Assembly (NCBI GenBank): GCA_947503275.1
Contig: CANNCZ010000001.1
Location: 620,001 to 684,000, forward strand
DNA: 64,000 nt
Direction of reading: 5' to 3'
Source: an uncultured Erythrobacter sp.
GTDB lineage: Bacteria; Pseudomonadota; Alphaproteobacteria; Sphingomonadales; Sphingomonadaceae
Shown here piece after piece: positions 45,534-53,793 of the stretch. Below the pieces are notes generated by a model. It searched no databases, had not been told where the DNA came from, and saw nothing but the letters and a program-made list of their open reading frames with translations. The first letter of the stretch is position 1, and every line of letters starts with the position of its first letter. Made by a program: the position numbers and the translations under genes.

Positions 45534-46041
45534 TATCACCACCTTGATCATTGCTGATGGTCCATCGGCTTTGGGGCTTGATTCCTATCAGTGGGTGTCG
45601 ATTGCGATGCTCGTTCTGCTGGGCGTGTTTGTCTGGAAGAAAGTGCCGGGTCTGATCACAGGCGGCCTTGATGCCAAGATTGCCGAGATCAAGTCGCAGT
45701 TGGATGAAGCCAAAACGCTTCGCTCCGAAGCAGAGGCTTTGCGCGACGAATACGCATCCAAAATCGCGGGCGCTGAAAAAGACGCCGAAGCGATGATGGA
45801 AGGCGCCCAGCGCGAAGCTGACGCCATCCTCGCCAAAGCCGAAGCCGACAGCGAAGCCATGGTCGCTCGCCGTAAGCAAATGGCGGAAGATAAGATCGCA
45901 GCAGCCGAACGCGAAGCTGTCGATGGCGTGCGTGCAAGCGCGGCCAACGCCGCTGCAAGCGCCGCGCGCACGATCATCGCGAGCAAGCATGACAGCGCAG
46001 CGGATAAGGTGCTCGCCGACGAAGTGATTGCTTCGCTTTAA
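45526..46041 (+). CDS. atpF: ATP synthase F0 subunit b
   Basis: The 171-residue stator subunit has a membrane helix (YQWVSIAMLVLLGVFVW) near the N-terminus and then a coiled coil of charged and Ala-rich heptads. It overlaps b' by 8 bp, so the two are probably made in equal amounts. It is the last gene of the F0 operon, followed by a terminator. Confidence 0.93.
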   Translation: MGNITTLIIADGPSALGLDSYQWVSIAMLVLLGVFVWKKVPGLITGGLDAKIAEIKSQLDEAKTLRSEAEALRDEYASKIAGAEKDAEAMMEGAQREADAILAKAEADSEAMVARRKQMAEDKIAAAEREAVDGVRASAANAAASAARTIIASKHDSAADKVLADEVIASL

Positions 46042-46065
46042 GGCGCATCACCAAGATTTTAAGGG

Positions 46066-46096
46066 AAGGGCGGTCTTTGCGGGCCGCCCTTTCTTT
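46066..46096 (+). terminator. F0 operon terminator
   Basis: AAGGGCGG (46066-46073) pairs with CCGCCCTT (46084-46091), followed by TCTTTT. It ends the atp operon 25 bp after atpF. Read on the other strand it could also stop the quinone oxidoreductase transcript. Confidence 0.75.
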
Positions 46097-46108
46097 TGTG
46101 CCGAACGC

Positions 46109-47089
46109 CTAGGAGCCTGGCTCAAACACCACCTTGCCCACCAGTTCGCGGTTTTGCATCGCCTCAAACCCCTCGCGCCAGCACGACAGCGGCAAGGTGC
46201 GGTCTATCGCTGGCGTGATCCTTCCCCCTTCGGCTAGCGCAGCGATGGCGGCATTGATCGCCGCGCCGCGTTCGGGGAATCGCCGTGCGTATTCTCCCGC
46301 TCGCAGGCCGATGATGGAGAAGCCCTTGATCAGAGGAATGTTGGTTGCGACCTCGGCAATGCGGCCGCTCGTGAAGCCGACGACGACGAGCTTGCCGCCA
46401 AACGCAACGCACCGGGTCGATTCGTCGAAAACATCCCCGCCAACCGGATCGAAGACGATGTCGCACAGCGCGCCGTCGGTGATCTCTGCCACGGCCTCAC
46501 GGAACCTTCCCTCAGCGACGATTACGGCGTCGGGAGAAGCGAGTGCCTCAATTGCTGCGCATTTACTCGCAACGCCGGTTGCAGCGATAACATGCGCGCC
46601 GAGAGCCTTTGCCAAGTCTACTGCCGCAAGACCGACGCCTCCACTGGCACCATGGACCAGCACCCATTGCTCCGGCTTAATCGCGCACAACTCATCCAGC
46701 CCGGTATAGGCGGTGGAGTAGGCGGCACCCATCGCCGCGCCTTGAGCATAGCTAAAGCCCTCAGGAATGCGTGAGAGGCCGCGCACTGGCAGGCTGGCGA
46801 TCTCGGCGAACGCGCCAGTCTTGTTGCCTCCCATAACCCAGTCACCGGGTGCAAAGCCGCTTTCCGGGACCGCCTCGACCACTTCGCCGGCGCATTCAAG
46901 GCCGCTGGTGAAAGGCACGTCAGGTTTGAATTGATATTCCCCACGCGTCATCAGCAGGTCGGGGAAATTAAGCGATGCGGCGTGGATCCGGACCAGAACC
47001 TCGCCTTCGCCGCGCACGGGCGCAGGCATGTCGGTGAGAGTGACGCCCGAAAGATCGCCGCTCAACTGCTCAACACGCAGAGCCTGCAT
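46109..47089 (-). CDS. NADPH:quinone oxidoreductase / zinc-type alcohol dehydrogenase family protein
   Basis: This 326-residue protein of the medium-chain dehydrogenase/reductase group has the N-terminal catalytic domain (HAASLNFPDLLMTRGEY, GLECAGEVVE) and the NADPH-binding Rossmann domain (WVLVHGASGGVGLAAVDLA). The GASGGVG motif and the absence of zinc-ligand Cys clusters point to the quinone-oxidoreductase-like branch. The substrate is unknown. It follows gloB by 4 bp on the same strand, which suggests carbonyl or aldehyde detoxification together; that is inference. Confidence 0.82.
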   Translation of the reverse strand: MQALRVEQLSGDLSGVTLTDMPAPVRGEGEVLVRIHAASLNFPDLLMTRGEYQFKPDVPFTSGLECAGEVVEAVPESGFAPGDWVMGGNKTGAFAEIASLPVRGLSRIPEGFSYAQGAAMGAAYSTAYTGLDELCAIKPEQWVLVHGASGGVGLAAVDLAKALGAHVIAATGVASKCAAIEALASPDAVIVAEGRFREAVAEITDGALCDIVFDPVGGDVFDESTRCVAFGGKLVVVGFTSGRIAEVATNIPLIKGFSIIGLRAGEYARRFPERGAAINAAIAALAEGGRITPAIDRTLPLSCWREGFEAMQNRELVGKVVFEPGS

Positions 47090-47093
47090 TGCT

Positions 47094-47849
47094 TTAGAAA
47101 TTGTCCTTGGCTGCTCTAAGTGCGGCAAAGGTTTCATGTGGTGCGTTTCCACCCCATTTCGCCTGCATCGCCGGGTCATCGGCGCGCAGGAAGGGGTTGG
47201 TCGCCAATTCGCGTTTCAGGACAGTGGGCACCGTCCATTCCCCCCGCGCGCGCTTTGCGTCGATCTCTGCGCAATAGTCTTGCAGATCCGCATTGTCGGG
47301 ATCGGCGTGGAGCGCAAACTTCGCATTCGCCTGCGTGTATTCATGCGCGCAATACAGGACCGTGGCAGTCGATAGCCGCTTGATCCGCTCGAGACTGCGC
47401 CAGAACTGCTCAGGCTCCCCTTCGAACATACGGCCACAGCCCAGTGCGAACACAGAATCGCCCACGAAAGCGATGCCGTCTTCGACCACGTGAAAGGCGA
47501 TATGGCCGTTTGTGTGACCCGAAACGTCGATCACATCGGCGCGGTGTTCGCCAAGATTTACAGTGTCGCCATGTTCCACAACGCGGTCGATCTTGGAGAG
47601 CTTTTCCACTTCCTTTGGAGCTAGCACCCGAGCACCGGTTGCCTCGACAATCTCAGCATTCCCACCGGCGTGGTCAGGGTGCCAATGCGTGTTCCAGATA
47701 TGGGTGATTTTCCACCCCTTGGCTTCGGCCTGCCTCAGATATTCTTTCGCATCAGGCGTATCGATCGCGGCGGTTTCGTCGGTAACCGAATTGTGGAGCA
47801 AGAATCCGTAATTGTCGGACAGGCAGGGGAACTGATGAACTGTAAGCAT
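47094..47849 (-). CDS. gloB: hydroxyacylglutathione hydrolase (glyoxalase II)
   Basis: GloB hydrolyses S-D-lactoylglutathione to D-lactate and glutathione, the second step of methylglyoxal removal. The 251-residue metallo-beta-lactamase-fold protein has the metal-binding motif NTHWHPDHAGGN, GHTNGHIAFH, FVGDSVFALGCGRMFEG, and the C-terminal HAGH domain with NPFLRADDP. I use the ATG at 47849 (MLTVHQFPC); eight residues more could be read upstream. Confidence 0.93.
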   Translation of the reverse strand: MLTVHQFPCLSDNYGFLLHNSVTDETAAIDTPDAKEYLRQAEAKGWKITHIWNTHWHPDHAGGNAEIVEATGARVLAPKEVEKLSKIDRVVEHGDTVNLGEHRADVIDVSGHTNGHIAFHVVEDGIAFVGDSVFALGCGRMFEGEPEQFWRSLERIKRLSTATVLYCAHEYTQANAKFALHADPDNADLQDYCAEIDAKRARGEWTVPTVLKRELATNPFLRADDPAMQAKWGGNAPHETFAALRAAKDNF

Positions 47850-47879
47850 GGGGCATTCTACCACGTCCGCCACAAGAGA

Positions 47880-47914
47880 AAAGGCCCGCCTGCAACATGT
47901 GCAGACGGGCCTTT
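47880..47914 (-). terminator. rpsA terminator
   Basis: AAAGGCCCG-type arms (47880-47889 with 47906-47914) plus inner pairing of CTGCA/TGCAG form a stem of more than 12 bp, 25 bp past the rpsA stop on the minus strand, with TTTT after it. It is a good intrinsic terminator. Confidence 0.75.
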
Positions 47915-47939
47915 CTCAATTGCCAAAAAGGCGATTTGC

Positions 47940-49649
47940 TTAATCGTCCGATTTCTTGAGCGCTTCGCCCAAGATATCGCCAAGCGATGCGCCGCTGTCG
48001 GACGAACCGAACTGCTGCACTGCTTCTTTCTCTTCGGCGATTTGACGCGCCTTGATCGAGAAGTTTGGTTTCTTCGAACGGTCGAAGCCGGTGACCATTG
48101 CGTCGAGCTTGCTGCCGACTTGGAAACGGTCAGGGCGTTGCTCGTCGCGGTCGCGGCCAAGGTCAGAGCGCTTGATGAAGCCGGTCGCGCCGTCTTCGCC
48201 AACTTGCACTTCGAGCCCGCCATCGCGCACTTCGAGAACCGTAACGGTAACCGTTTGGTTCTTGCGGAGTGAGCCAGCTGCGGCTGCGCCTGCTTCGGTT
48301 GGAGCGCCTTTTTCAAGCTGCTTCATGCCAAGGCTGATGCGTTCTTTCTCGACGTCCACGTCAAGAACAACGGCTTTGACTTCTTCGCCCTTGCGGTGAA
48401 GCGCCAATGCGTCCTCGCCTGAGATGCCCCAAGCGATATCCGACATGTGGACCATGCCGTCGACGTCGCCATCGAGGCCGATGAACAGACCGAACTCGGT
48501 CGCATTCTTGACTTCGCCAGCGACTTCCGCACCCACAGGGAACTTCTCTGCGAACTCGTCCCATGGATTGCGTTGAGCTTGCTTGAGACCAAGCGAAATA
48601 CGACGCTTTTCGCTATCGACTTCGAGGACCATGACTTCGACTTCTTGCGAGGTCGAAACGATCTTGCCCGGATGGACGTTTTTCTTGGTCCAGCTCATTT
48701 CGGATACGTGGACGAGGCCTTCGATACCTGCTTCGAGTTCCACAAACGCACCATATTCGGTGATGTTCGTGACATGGCCGGTCAGCTTCATATCGACAGG
48801 GTATTTCGCAGCAACGCCATCCCATGGATCGCTTTCCAGCTGCTTCATGCCCAGCGAAATACGCTGTGTTTCGGCGTTGATACGAACGATCTGGACTGTG
48901 ACAGTCTGACCGATTTCGATGATCTCGCTGGGGTGGTTGACCCGCTTGTAGCTCATGTCGGTGACGTGGAGCAGGCCATCAATACCGCCCAGATCAACAA
49001 ACGCACCGTAATCGGTGATGTTCTTGACGACACCTTCGATAACCTGACCCTCGGCCAGCTTGTCGATCAGCTCGCTGCGCTGTTCTGCGCGCGTCTCTTC
49101 GAGAACGGCACGGCGCGAGACAACGATGTTGCCGCGGCGACGGTCCATTTTGAGGATTTGAAACGGCTGAGGCACTTCCATCAGCGGAGTGACATCGCGC
49201 ACTGGGCGGATATCGACTTGTGAGCCGGGAAGGAACGCAACAGCGCCGTCGAGGTCGACAGTAAAGCCACCTTTGACGCGGCCAAAGATGCGGCCTTCGA
49301 CGCGGGCGCTTTCGCCAAATTCGTTTTCGAGTTTGTCCCATGCGGCTTCGCGGCGGGCGCGGTCGCGGCTGAGCATTGCTTCGCCGTCTGCGTTTTCGAC
49401 GCGGTCGACATAAACTTCGACTTCGTCACCGACGGTCAAACCGTGGTCGTCATCGCCGCGTGCAAATTCTTTGAGGTTGACGCGGCCTTCGCTTTTGAGG
49501 CCCACATCAATAACGGCGTGACCCGCTTCGATTGCGGTGATCGTGCCCATGACGACGCGGCCTTCAAAGCCATCTTCGCCGGCGCCGCCGAGTTGTTCAT
49601 TAAGGAGCGCTTCGAAATCGTCGCGCGTTGGGTTAGGTGCAGTTGCCAT
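47940..49649 (-). CDS. rpsA: 30S ribosomal protein S1
   Basis: S1 binds mRNA leaders and helps the 30S subunit open structured starts. The 569-residue protein is a chain of six S1 (OB-fold) repeats, visible as repeated blocks such as GAFVDLGGIDGLLHVTDMSYKR, YGAFVELEAGIEGLVHVSEM and FGLFIGLDGDVDGMVHMSDI. The C-terminal tail is short and acidic. It follows the order aroA-cmk-rpsA, with a lipoprotein gene on the other strand between cmk and rpsA. Confidence 0.97.
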   Translation of the reverse strand: MATAPNPTRDDFEALLNEQLGGAGEDGFEGRVVMGTITAIEAGHAVIDVGLKSEGRVNLKEFARGDDDHGLTVGDEVEVYVDRVENADGEAMLSRDRARREAAWDKLENEFGESARVEGRIFGRVKGGFTVDLDGAVAFLPGSQVDIRPVRDVTPLMEVPQPFQILKMDRRRGNIVVSRRAVLEETRAEQRSELIDKLAEGQVIEGVVKNITDYGAFVDLGGIDGLLHVTDMSYKRVNHPSEIIEIGQTVTVQIVRINAETQRISLGMKQLESDPWDGVAAKYPVDMKLTGHVTNITEYGAFVELEAGIEGLVHVSEMSWTKKNVHPGKIVSTSQEVEVMVLEVDSEKRRISLGLKQAQRNPWDEFAEKFPVGAEVAGEVKNATEFGLFIGLDGDVDGMVHMSDIAWGISGEDALALHRKGEEVKAVVLDVDVEKERISLGMKQLEKGAPTEAGAAAAGSLRKNQTVTVTVLEVRDGGLEVQVGEDGATGFIKRSDLGRDRDEQRPDRFQVGSKLDAMVTGFDRSKKPNFSIKARQIAEEKEAVQQFGSSDSGASLGDILGEALKKSDD

Positions 49650-49963
49650 AAGGTAAGGCGTATCCTGTATCGTTTGCTACCGGCCACCGGTTGTCCGGGG
49701 TCTTAAACTGCCTCCCTCGCACCATTGCGCGGGCTAGCAGGGCAAGAGGCCGTCAGTCTCCGCAAAGCCGAATGCTGCTGCGAAGGTTCACTCAATCTGA
49801 ATTTGATTGGGTTGGAACGGGGGCGCGCCTAGTCGAGAATGCCCAACAAAGCAAGGGAATTGGGCCCGGAGAGCGGCGGGACGATAAGGGTTTCCTAACC
49901 AACCGAGCTTAATCCGTCTGACAACTTCACAGATTGGATAGAACACGGGGCATAGGGGCAGAC
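49650..49963. other. intergenic region upstream of rpsA
   Basis: These 314 bp separate the divergent rpsA and the lipoprotein gene. Close to rpsA there is a small dyad ACCGG-CCA-CCGGT (about 49680-49692) that would lie in the rpsA leader, where S1 autoregulation acts in other bacteria. I find no convincing -35/-10 pair and no open reading frame worth calling. Confidence 0.4.
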
Positions 49964-50536
49964 ATGCGAGTTTTCACAAAGAGTTCGGCGGGTATGATCG
50001 CAATTGGGGTTGGCGCAATGTTGACCAGTGCATGCGGCGGGCATGGAGCGAACAGCTACATGATGCCCAAAGATGCGGTCGTGGCGAAGCTCACCGGCGC
50101 CAAAAAAGAATTTAGTTATGGCGGCAGCTCAACCCAATCGATCACGTCTGTCAGCAAAAGCGGCGACACGATCAAAGTGCGCATTTCATCCAACGGTGGC
50201 GGTATGACACCGCCTGTGTGCGAAGCCCGTGTCGAGGCCATTGATGAGGACTGGACCCGCGTCACTCCGTCGTGCCCCGAAGCTGAAACCGCGATTGGCG
50301 ACACCGTCAGCGAGATTTATGAAAAGCATGTCGATGAATTCGTGATCGCCGTTTTGTACAATCGCGAGATTGATTCTGCCATGATCCGTAAACGTATGGG
50401 CGCCGTCGCGATTGACAATATGGGGGAAATGCGGCGCGAAGTTGCTGCGACTGCTCGTGAAATGGAAGCCGCGAATACCGGATCCCGCGATGCCGGTTGG
50501 CAGTCTGACAATTCCGGGAGTGGCTGGGGGAACTAA
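49964..50536 (+). CDS. lipoprotein of unknown function
   Basis: The 190-residue product starts with a lipoprotein signal peptide (MRVFTKSSAGMIAIGVGAML) ending in the lipobox TSAC. The mature domain carries a Cys pair (PPVCEARVE, TPSCPEAE), followed by a helical region with many Met and Arg residues and a Gly/Ser/Trp tail. I do not recognise a family. It lies on the opposite strand between cmk and rpsA and overlaps cmk at the 3' end by 4 bp. Confidence 0.65.
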   Translation: MRVFTKSSAGMIAIGVGAMLTSACGGHGANSYMMPKDAVVAKLTGAKKEFSYGGSSTQSITSVSKSGDTIKVRISSNGGGMTPPVCEARVEAIDEDWTRVTPSCPEAETAIGDTVSEIYEKHVDEFVIAVLYNREIDSAMIRKRMGAVAIDNMGEMRREVAATAREMEAANTGSRDAGWQSDNSGSGWGN

Positions 50537-51171
50537 GCTTTACCCAGCGCTTGCTGCACCGCTTCCACAACCATCTCAAACGCGGCCTCTCGGTCAAATT
50601 CTGTTGTATCGATAATCATCGCATCGGGTGCTGCCTTTAGGGGAGCATCCTTGCGATTGATGTCGCGCGCGTCGCGTTGCACGACGTCTTTTTCAATCTC
50701 GATCAAAGGAACTTCGTCTTCTGTGCCGAGCCCTTTCTCGATCATTTCGAGCCAGCGACGGCGCGCGCGTGCCTGAACACTGGCGGTGATGAAGAGTTTA
50801 ACGTCGGCGTCGGGCGCAATCACCGTCCCAATATCGCGACCATCCAGCACGGCTCCGCCCGGTTGTTCAGCAAAGGCGCGCTGGCGTTCAAATAGGGCCT
50901 GACGCACCTCAGGATGGACCGAGACACGGCTTGCAAGTCCGCCCGTGGCCTCGGTGCGCAGATTGTCATCTTCCAACAAAGCATCGGGAAATCCGCAGGC
51001 AGCCGATGCGTCGCCCGGATCATCAGGATCACCCTCATTCAACGCCACTTGCCGCCCGACCGCGCGATAGAGCAAGCCGGTGTCGAGATAGGGGATACCC
51101 AAATGCGCGGCGAGCCGTTTGGCGATGGTGCCTTTGCCGCTTGCGGTGGGGCCGTCGACGGCGATGATCAT
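50533..51171 (-). CDS. cmk: cytidylate kinase
   Basis: Cmk phosphorylates CMP and dCMP with ATP. The 212-residue protein has the P-loop VDGPTASGKGTIAKRLA, the NMP-binding stretch DGRDIGTVIAPDADVKLFI and the lid region around RDINRKDAPLKAAPDA. Its start overlaps the small membrane gene upstream (ATGA). Confidence 0.96.
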   Translation of the reverse strand: MIIAVDGPTASGKGTIAKRLAAHLGIPYLDTGLLYRAVGRQVALNEGDPDDPGDASAACGFPDALLEDDNLRTEATGGLASRVSVHPEVRQALFERQRAFAEQPGGAVLDGRDIGTVIAPDADVKLFITASVQARARRRWLEMIEKGLGTEDEVPLIEIEKDVVQRDARDINRKDAPLKAAPDAMIIDTTEFDREAAFEMVVEAVQQALGKA

Positions 51172-51392
51172 GAGAAAATGTCCTTCACCTTTTGCGGGGT
51201 CATGGCACTATCCTCTTTCATGCGCCACCGTGAGTGGAGGTAGGCAAGCCCGACGCTTGCCGCAATCAAGTTTGCCCCCAGATACTTCCATTCAATCACG
51301 CCATCATTCCAAAACAGAGCTGACCCAATCGCAAAGCCATAGAGGATGATCGCGGCAAACAGGCGGCGCCGAAAGGCGGAAGAGCGGATCAC
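51168..51392 (-). CDS. small membrane protein upstream of cmk
   Basis: This 74-residue protein begins with GTG at 51392, inside the stop of the preceding gene (GTGA), and its stop overlaps the cmk ATG. It has two hydrophobic segments (about residues 11-26 and 36-48) and a basic tail. I do not recognise a family. A longer frame starts at 51488 but would overlap the previous gene by 100 bp in another frame, so it is unlikely. Confidence 0.55.
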   Translation of the reverse strand: MIRSSAFRRRLFAAIILYGFAIGSALFWNDGVIEWKYLGANLIAASVGLAYLHSRWRMKEDSAMTPQKVKDIFS

Positions 51393-51658
51393 GCCTCGCG
51401 CTTGTCGCTTGCGCCTGCCCGCAAAGCCTTCACAAGCCCGAATATCGCAATGGCGGCCCAGAACCCTTCGAGCACGAGGCTGGGCCAATTGGTGTGCACG
51501 ATCAGTGATATGGTCAGCAGCGACGCGCCGACCAAATTGGTGCCGTGCAGAATGTATGGGTTGGGTTTGTCGACATAGGTCAGATAGGCATAGGCCGCGA
51601 TGATGCAGGCGGTGCCGAAGAAGCCGACGATGCTGTAAATGTCGAGCGGGGTGGTCAT
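51389..51658 (-). CDS. CBU_0592-like small membrane protein
   Basis: The 89-residue protein has three hydrophobic segments and resembles the CBU_0592-like membrane domain (IVGFFGTACIIAAYAYLTY, PNPYILHGTNLVGASLL). No function is known. It starts in the stop of aroA (ATGA) and its own stop overlaps the next gene, so aroA, this gene, the 74-residue gene and cmk form one tightly packed unit. Confidence 0.7.
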   Translation of the reverse strand: MTTPLDIYSIVGFFGTACIIAAYAYLTYVDKPNPYILHGTNLVGASLLTISLIVHTNWPSLVLEGFWAAIAIFGLVKALRAGASDKREA

Positions 51659-52971
51659 ACGGCGGCTCCCGAAAGCAGTTCCATAAACGTCGGAAAACTG
51701 GTCGCTATCGGGGCGGTGTCGTCAATCTGTACGCCATTCGCACTGACAAGACCGGCAATAGCCATGCTCATGGCTATGCGATGGTCGAGATGGGTGGCGA
51801 CGGGTGCGTTGCCTGTTCCGCGCAGTGGCTCGCCGCCTGTCCCTTCGATCTCAAGCCCATCTTCGTTCTCCGTCACCCGCGCGCCTGCCCCAGTGAGGGC
51901 AGCGGCCATAACCGCGATCCGGTCGCTTTCTTTCACGCGCAGCTCTTCAAGGGCCGTTGTGCGCGTTGTCCCCTTTGCGAAGGCCGCCGCGACGAAAAGG
52001 ACAGGGAATTCGTCAACCATGCTGGGCACAATCGCTGGATCAACGTCAATGCCCGTGAGGGCAGAATGCCGCACGCGCAGGTCCGCGACAGGCTCACCTC
52101 CAACTTCGCGGGGATCAAGCTCTTCGATGGAACCGCCCATGTGGCGCAATACGGTGATGATCCCGGCGCGGGTTGGGTTTAGGCCAACATTCTCAATCAC
52201 AAGGTCACTACCCGGCACTAACAAAGCAGCGACGATGAAAAATGCAGCAGAAGATGGGTCACCGGGGACGATCACATCGCATGGTCTTAAGTCGGCCTCA
52301 CCATGGATACCGATAACCCGCTCCCCATTGTCCTCACCAACTTCCAATATTGCTCCGAAGCCGGTGAGCATGCGCTCTGTATGATCGCGGGTGACGACGG
52401 GCTCGATCACGCGGGTAATGCCCGGTGTGTTGAGGCCTGCGAGCAGAACGGCACTTTTTACCTGAGCGCTCGCCACAGGCAGGCGGTAGTTTATCGGCAC
52501 CGCGGGCGCTGCACCGCGCAGCATGCAGGGCAGGGTGCCTCCGCTGCTCGCTTCAAAACTTGCGCCCATTTGGCTCAGTGGGTCGATCACGCGGTTCATC
52601 GGGCGGCCCGACAGACTTGCATCGCCGGTAAAGGTGGCGGTGATGGGATGGCTTGCCAGCAATCCCATCATCAACCGGGTCGAAGTCCCAGAATTGCCCA
52701 TCTCCAGCGCGCCGCGCGGCTCAAGCAGACTGCCAAGCCCCGCGCCATGCACACGCCAGGCACCTTCGCCCTCACGTTCAATATCCGCACCCAGCTGGCG
52801 CATAGCTGCCGCTGTGGCGAGCACATCCTCCCCTTCGAGCAGGCCCGTGATGCGGCTTTCACCCACGGCAAGCCCTGCAAACATAAGTGAGCGGTGGCTG
52901 ATCGACTTATCGCCGGGCACGCGCAGGCGGCCTGTTAAGGGGCCATCGGAGGTGAAGGTATATTTGGACAT
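51655..52971 (-). CDS. aroA: 3-phosphoshikimate 1-carboxyvinyltransferase (EPSP synthase)
   Basis: AroA joins PEP and shikimate 3-phosphate on the way to chorismate. The 438-residue protein has the N-terminal [17 protein letters not shown], the PEP-site motif [32 protein letters not shown] and [12 protein letters not shown]. An Ala at the 'GNSGTS' site cannot be judged for glyphosate class by eye. The ATG at 52971 matches the usual start [12 protein letters not shown]. Confidence 0.96.
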   Translation of the reverse strand: MSKYTFTSDGPLTGRLRVPGDKSISHRSLMFAGLAVGESRITGLLEGEDVLATAAAMRQLGADIEREGEGAWRVHGAGLGSLLEPRGALEMGNSGTSTRLMMGLLASHPITATFTGDASLSGRPMNRVIDPLSQMGASFEASSGGTLPCMLRGAAPAVPINYRLPVASAQVKSAVLLAGLNTPGITRVIEPVVTRDHTERMLTGFGAILEVGEDNGERVIGIHGEADLRPCDVIVPGDPSSAAFFIVAALLVPGSDLVIENVGLNPTRAGIITVLRHMGGSIEELDPREVGGEPVADLRVRHSALTGIDVDPAIVPSMVDEFPVLFVAAAFAKGTTRTTALEELRVKESDRIAVMAAALTGAGARVTENEDGLEIEGTGGEPLRGTGNAPVATHLDHRIAMSMAIAGLVSANGVQIDDTAPIATSFPTFMELLSGAAV

Positions 52972-53137
52972 TTCGAGGGCGGTCTTTGACAGCGCCCTGA
53001 CCCTATGGCAAGGCGCGCTCCACTTTGGATGGGACGCGCGCAATCACGCCTTGAATTGCAACGGTCCTGGTCCCACTAACTGCAACGAACACACATGTTT
53101 TTTCCGCGACCATGCGGAGTGACCAAGGATTTATCGA

Positions 53138-53488
53138 ATGGCTAAGCCAGAATGGGGCACAAAGCGTTCCTGCCCCAAATGCGGGGAACGTTTCTATGAT
53201 CTGGGCAAGGATGACCCTGTCACCTGCATCGAATGCGGCGAAGAATGGGATCCAGAACCCGTTCTGAAATCGAAGCAGCCGATCCCGTTTGAACCGGATG
53301 CCAAGAAGAAGAAAGACGCCGAAGCCGATAGTGACCTTGGCGGCACCGACGATGAAGATGATGAATTGAAAGACATCGAAAACATCGACGACGCAGAAGA
53401 TTCGCCCGATAACGATGTTGATCTTGGCGGCGACGATGACCTTGGTGTGACCAAGGGCAAAGGCGACGATGACGATGTCGACAGCTAA
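53138..53488 (+). CDS. TIGR02300 family (FYDLN acid) protein
   Basis: The 116-residue protein has an N-terminal zinc-ribbon-like domain (KRSCPKCGERFYDLGKDDPVTCIECG, two CxxC pairs in two short pieces) followed by a low-complexity acidic tail of Asp, Glu and Gly. This is TIGR02300, a family restricted to Alphaproteobacteria with no known function. It lies just ahead of tRNA-Ala. Confidence 0.85.
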   Translation: MAKPEWGTKRSCPKCGERFYDLGKDDPVTCIECGEEWDPEPVLKSKQPIPFEPDAKKKKDAEADSDLGGTDDEDDELKDIENIDDAEDSPDNDVDLGGDDDLGVTKGKGDDDDVDS

Positions 53489-53588
53489 ATAGGACTTGCC
53501 TTTCGCAGGGGTGCGCCGTAATCGGCGCGGCTCTTGCGAAAGCGAGACGGCGGCTTAATTTCGAAAAAGGTCGCAAAATCGATGAAAT

Positions 53589-53664
53589 GGGGCCTTAGCT
53601 CAGCTGGGAGAGCGCAACACTGGCAGTGTTGAGGTCAGCGGTTCGATCCCGCTAGGCTCCACCA
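53589..53664 (+). tRNA. tRNA-Ala (anticodon GGC)
   Basis: A full cloverleaf: acceptor GGGGCCT/AGGCTCC, D arm with AGCTCAGCTGGGAGAGC, anticodon stem CAACA/TGTTG with loop CTGGCAG (anticodon GGC), and T arm GCGGTTCGATCCCGC. The 3' CCA is encoded. It reads GCC alanine codons. Confidence 0.96.
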
Positions 53665-53793
53665 TCGAAACATTTTTAAGTCGGATCGTCCCACGGATAT
53701 CCGCAACGCTGGCCAACGAGGTTTCGTTCGCCGGCGTTTTTCGCGTTTATCGGGCCTCGGTTCATTCGAGCTCGGTTTTAGGAGTTGAAGACG

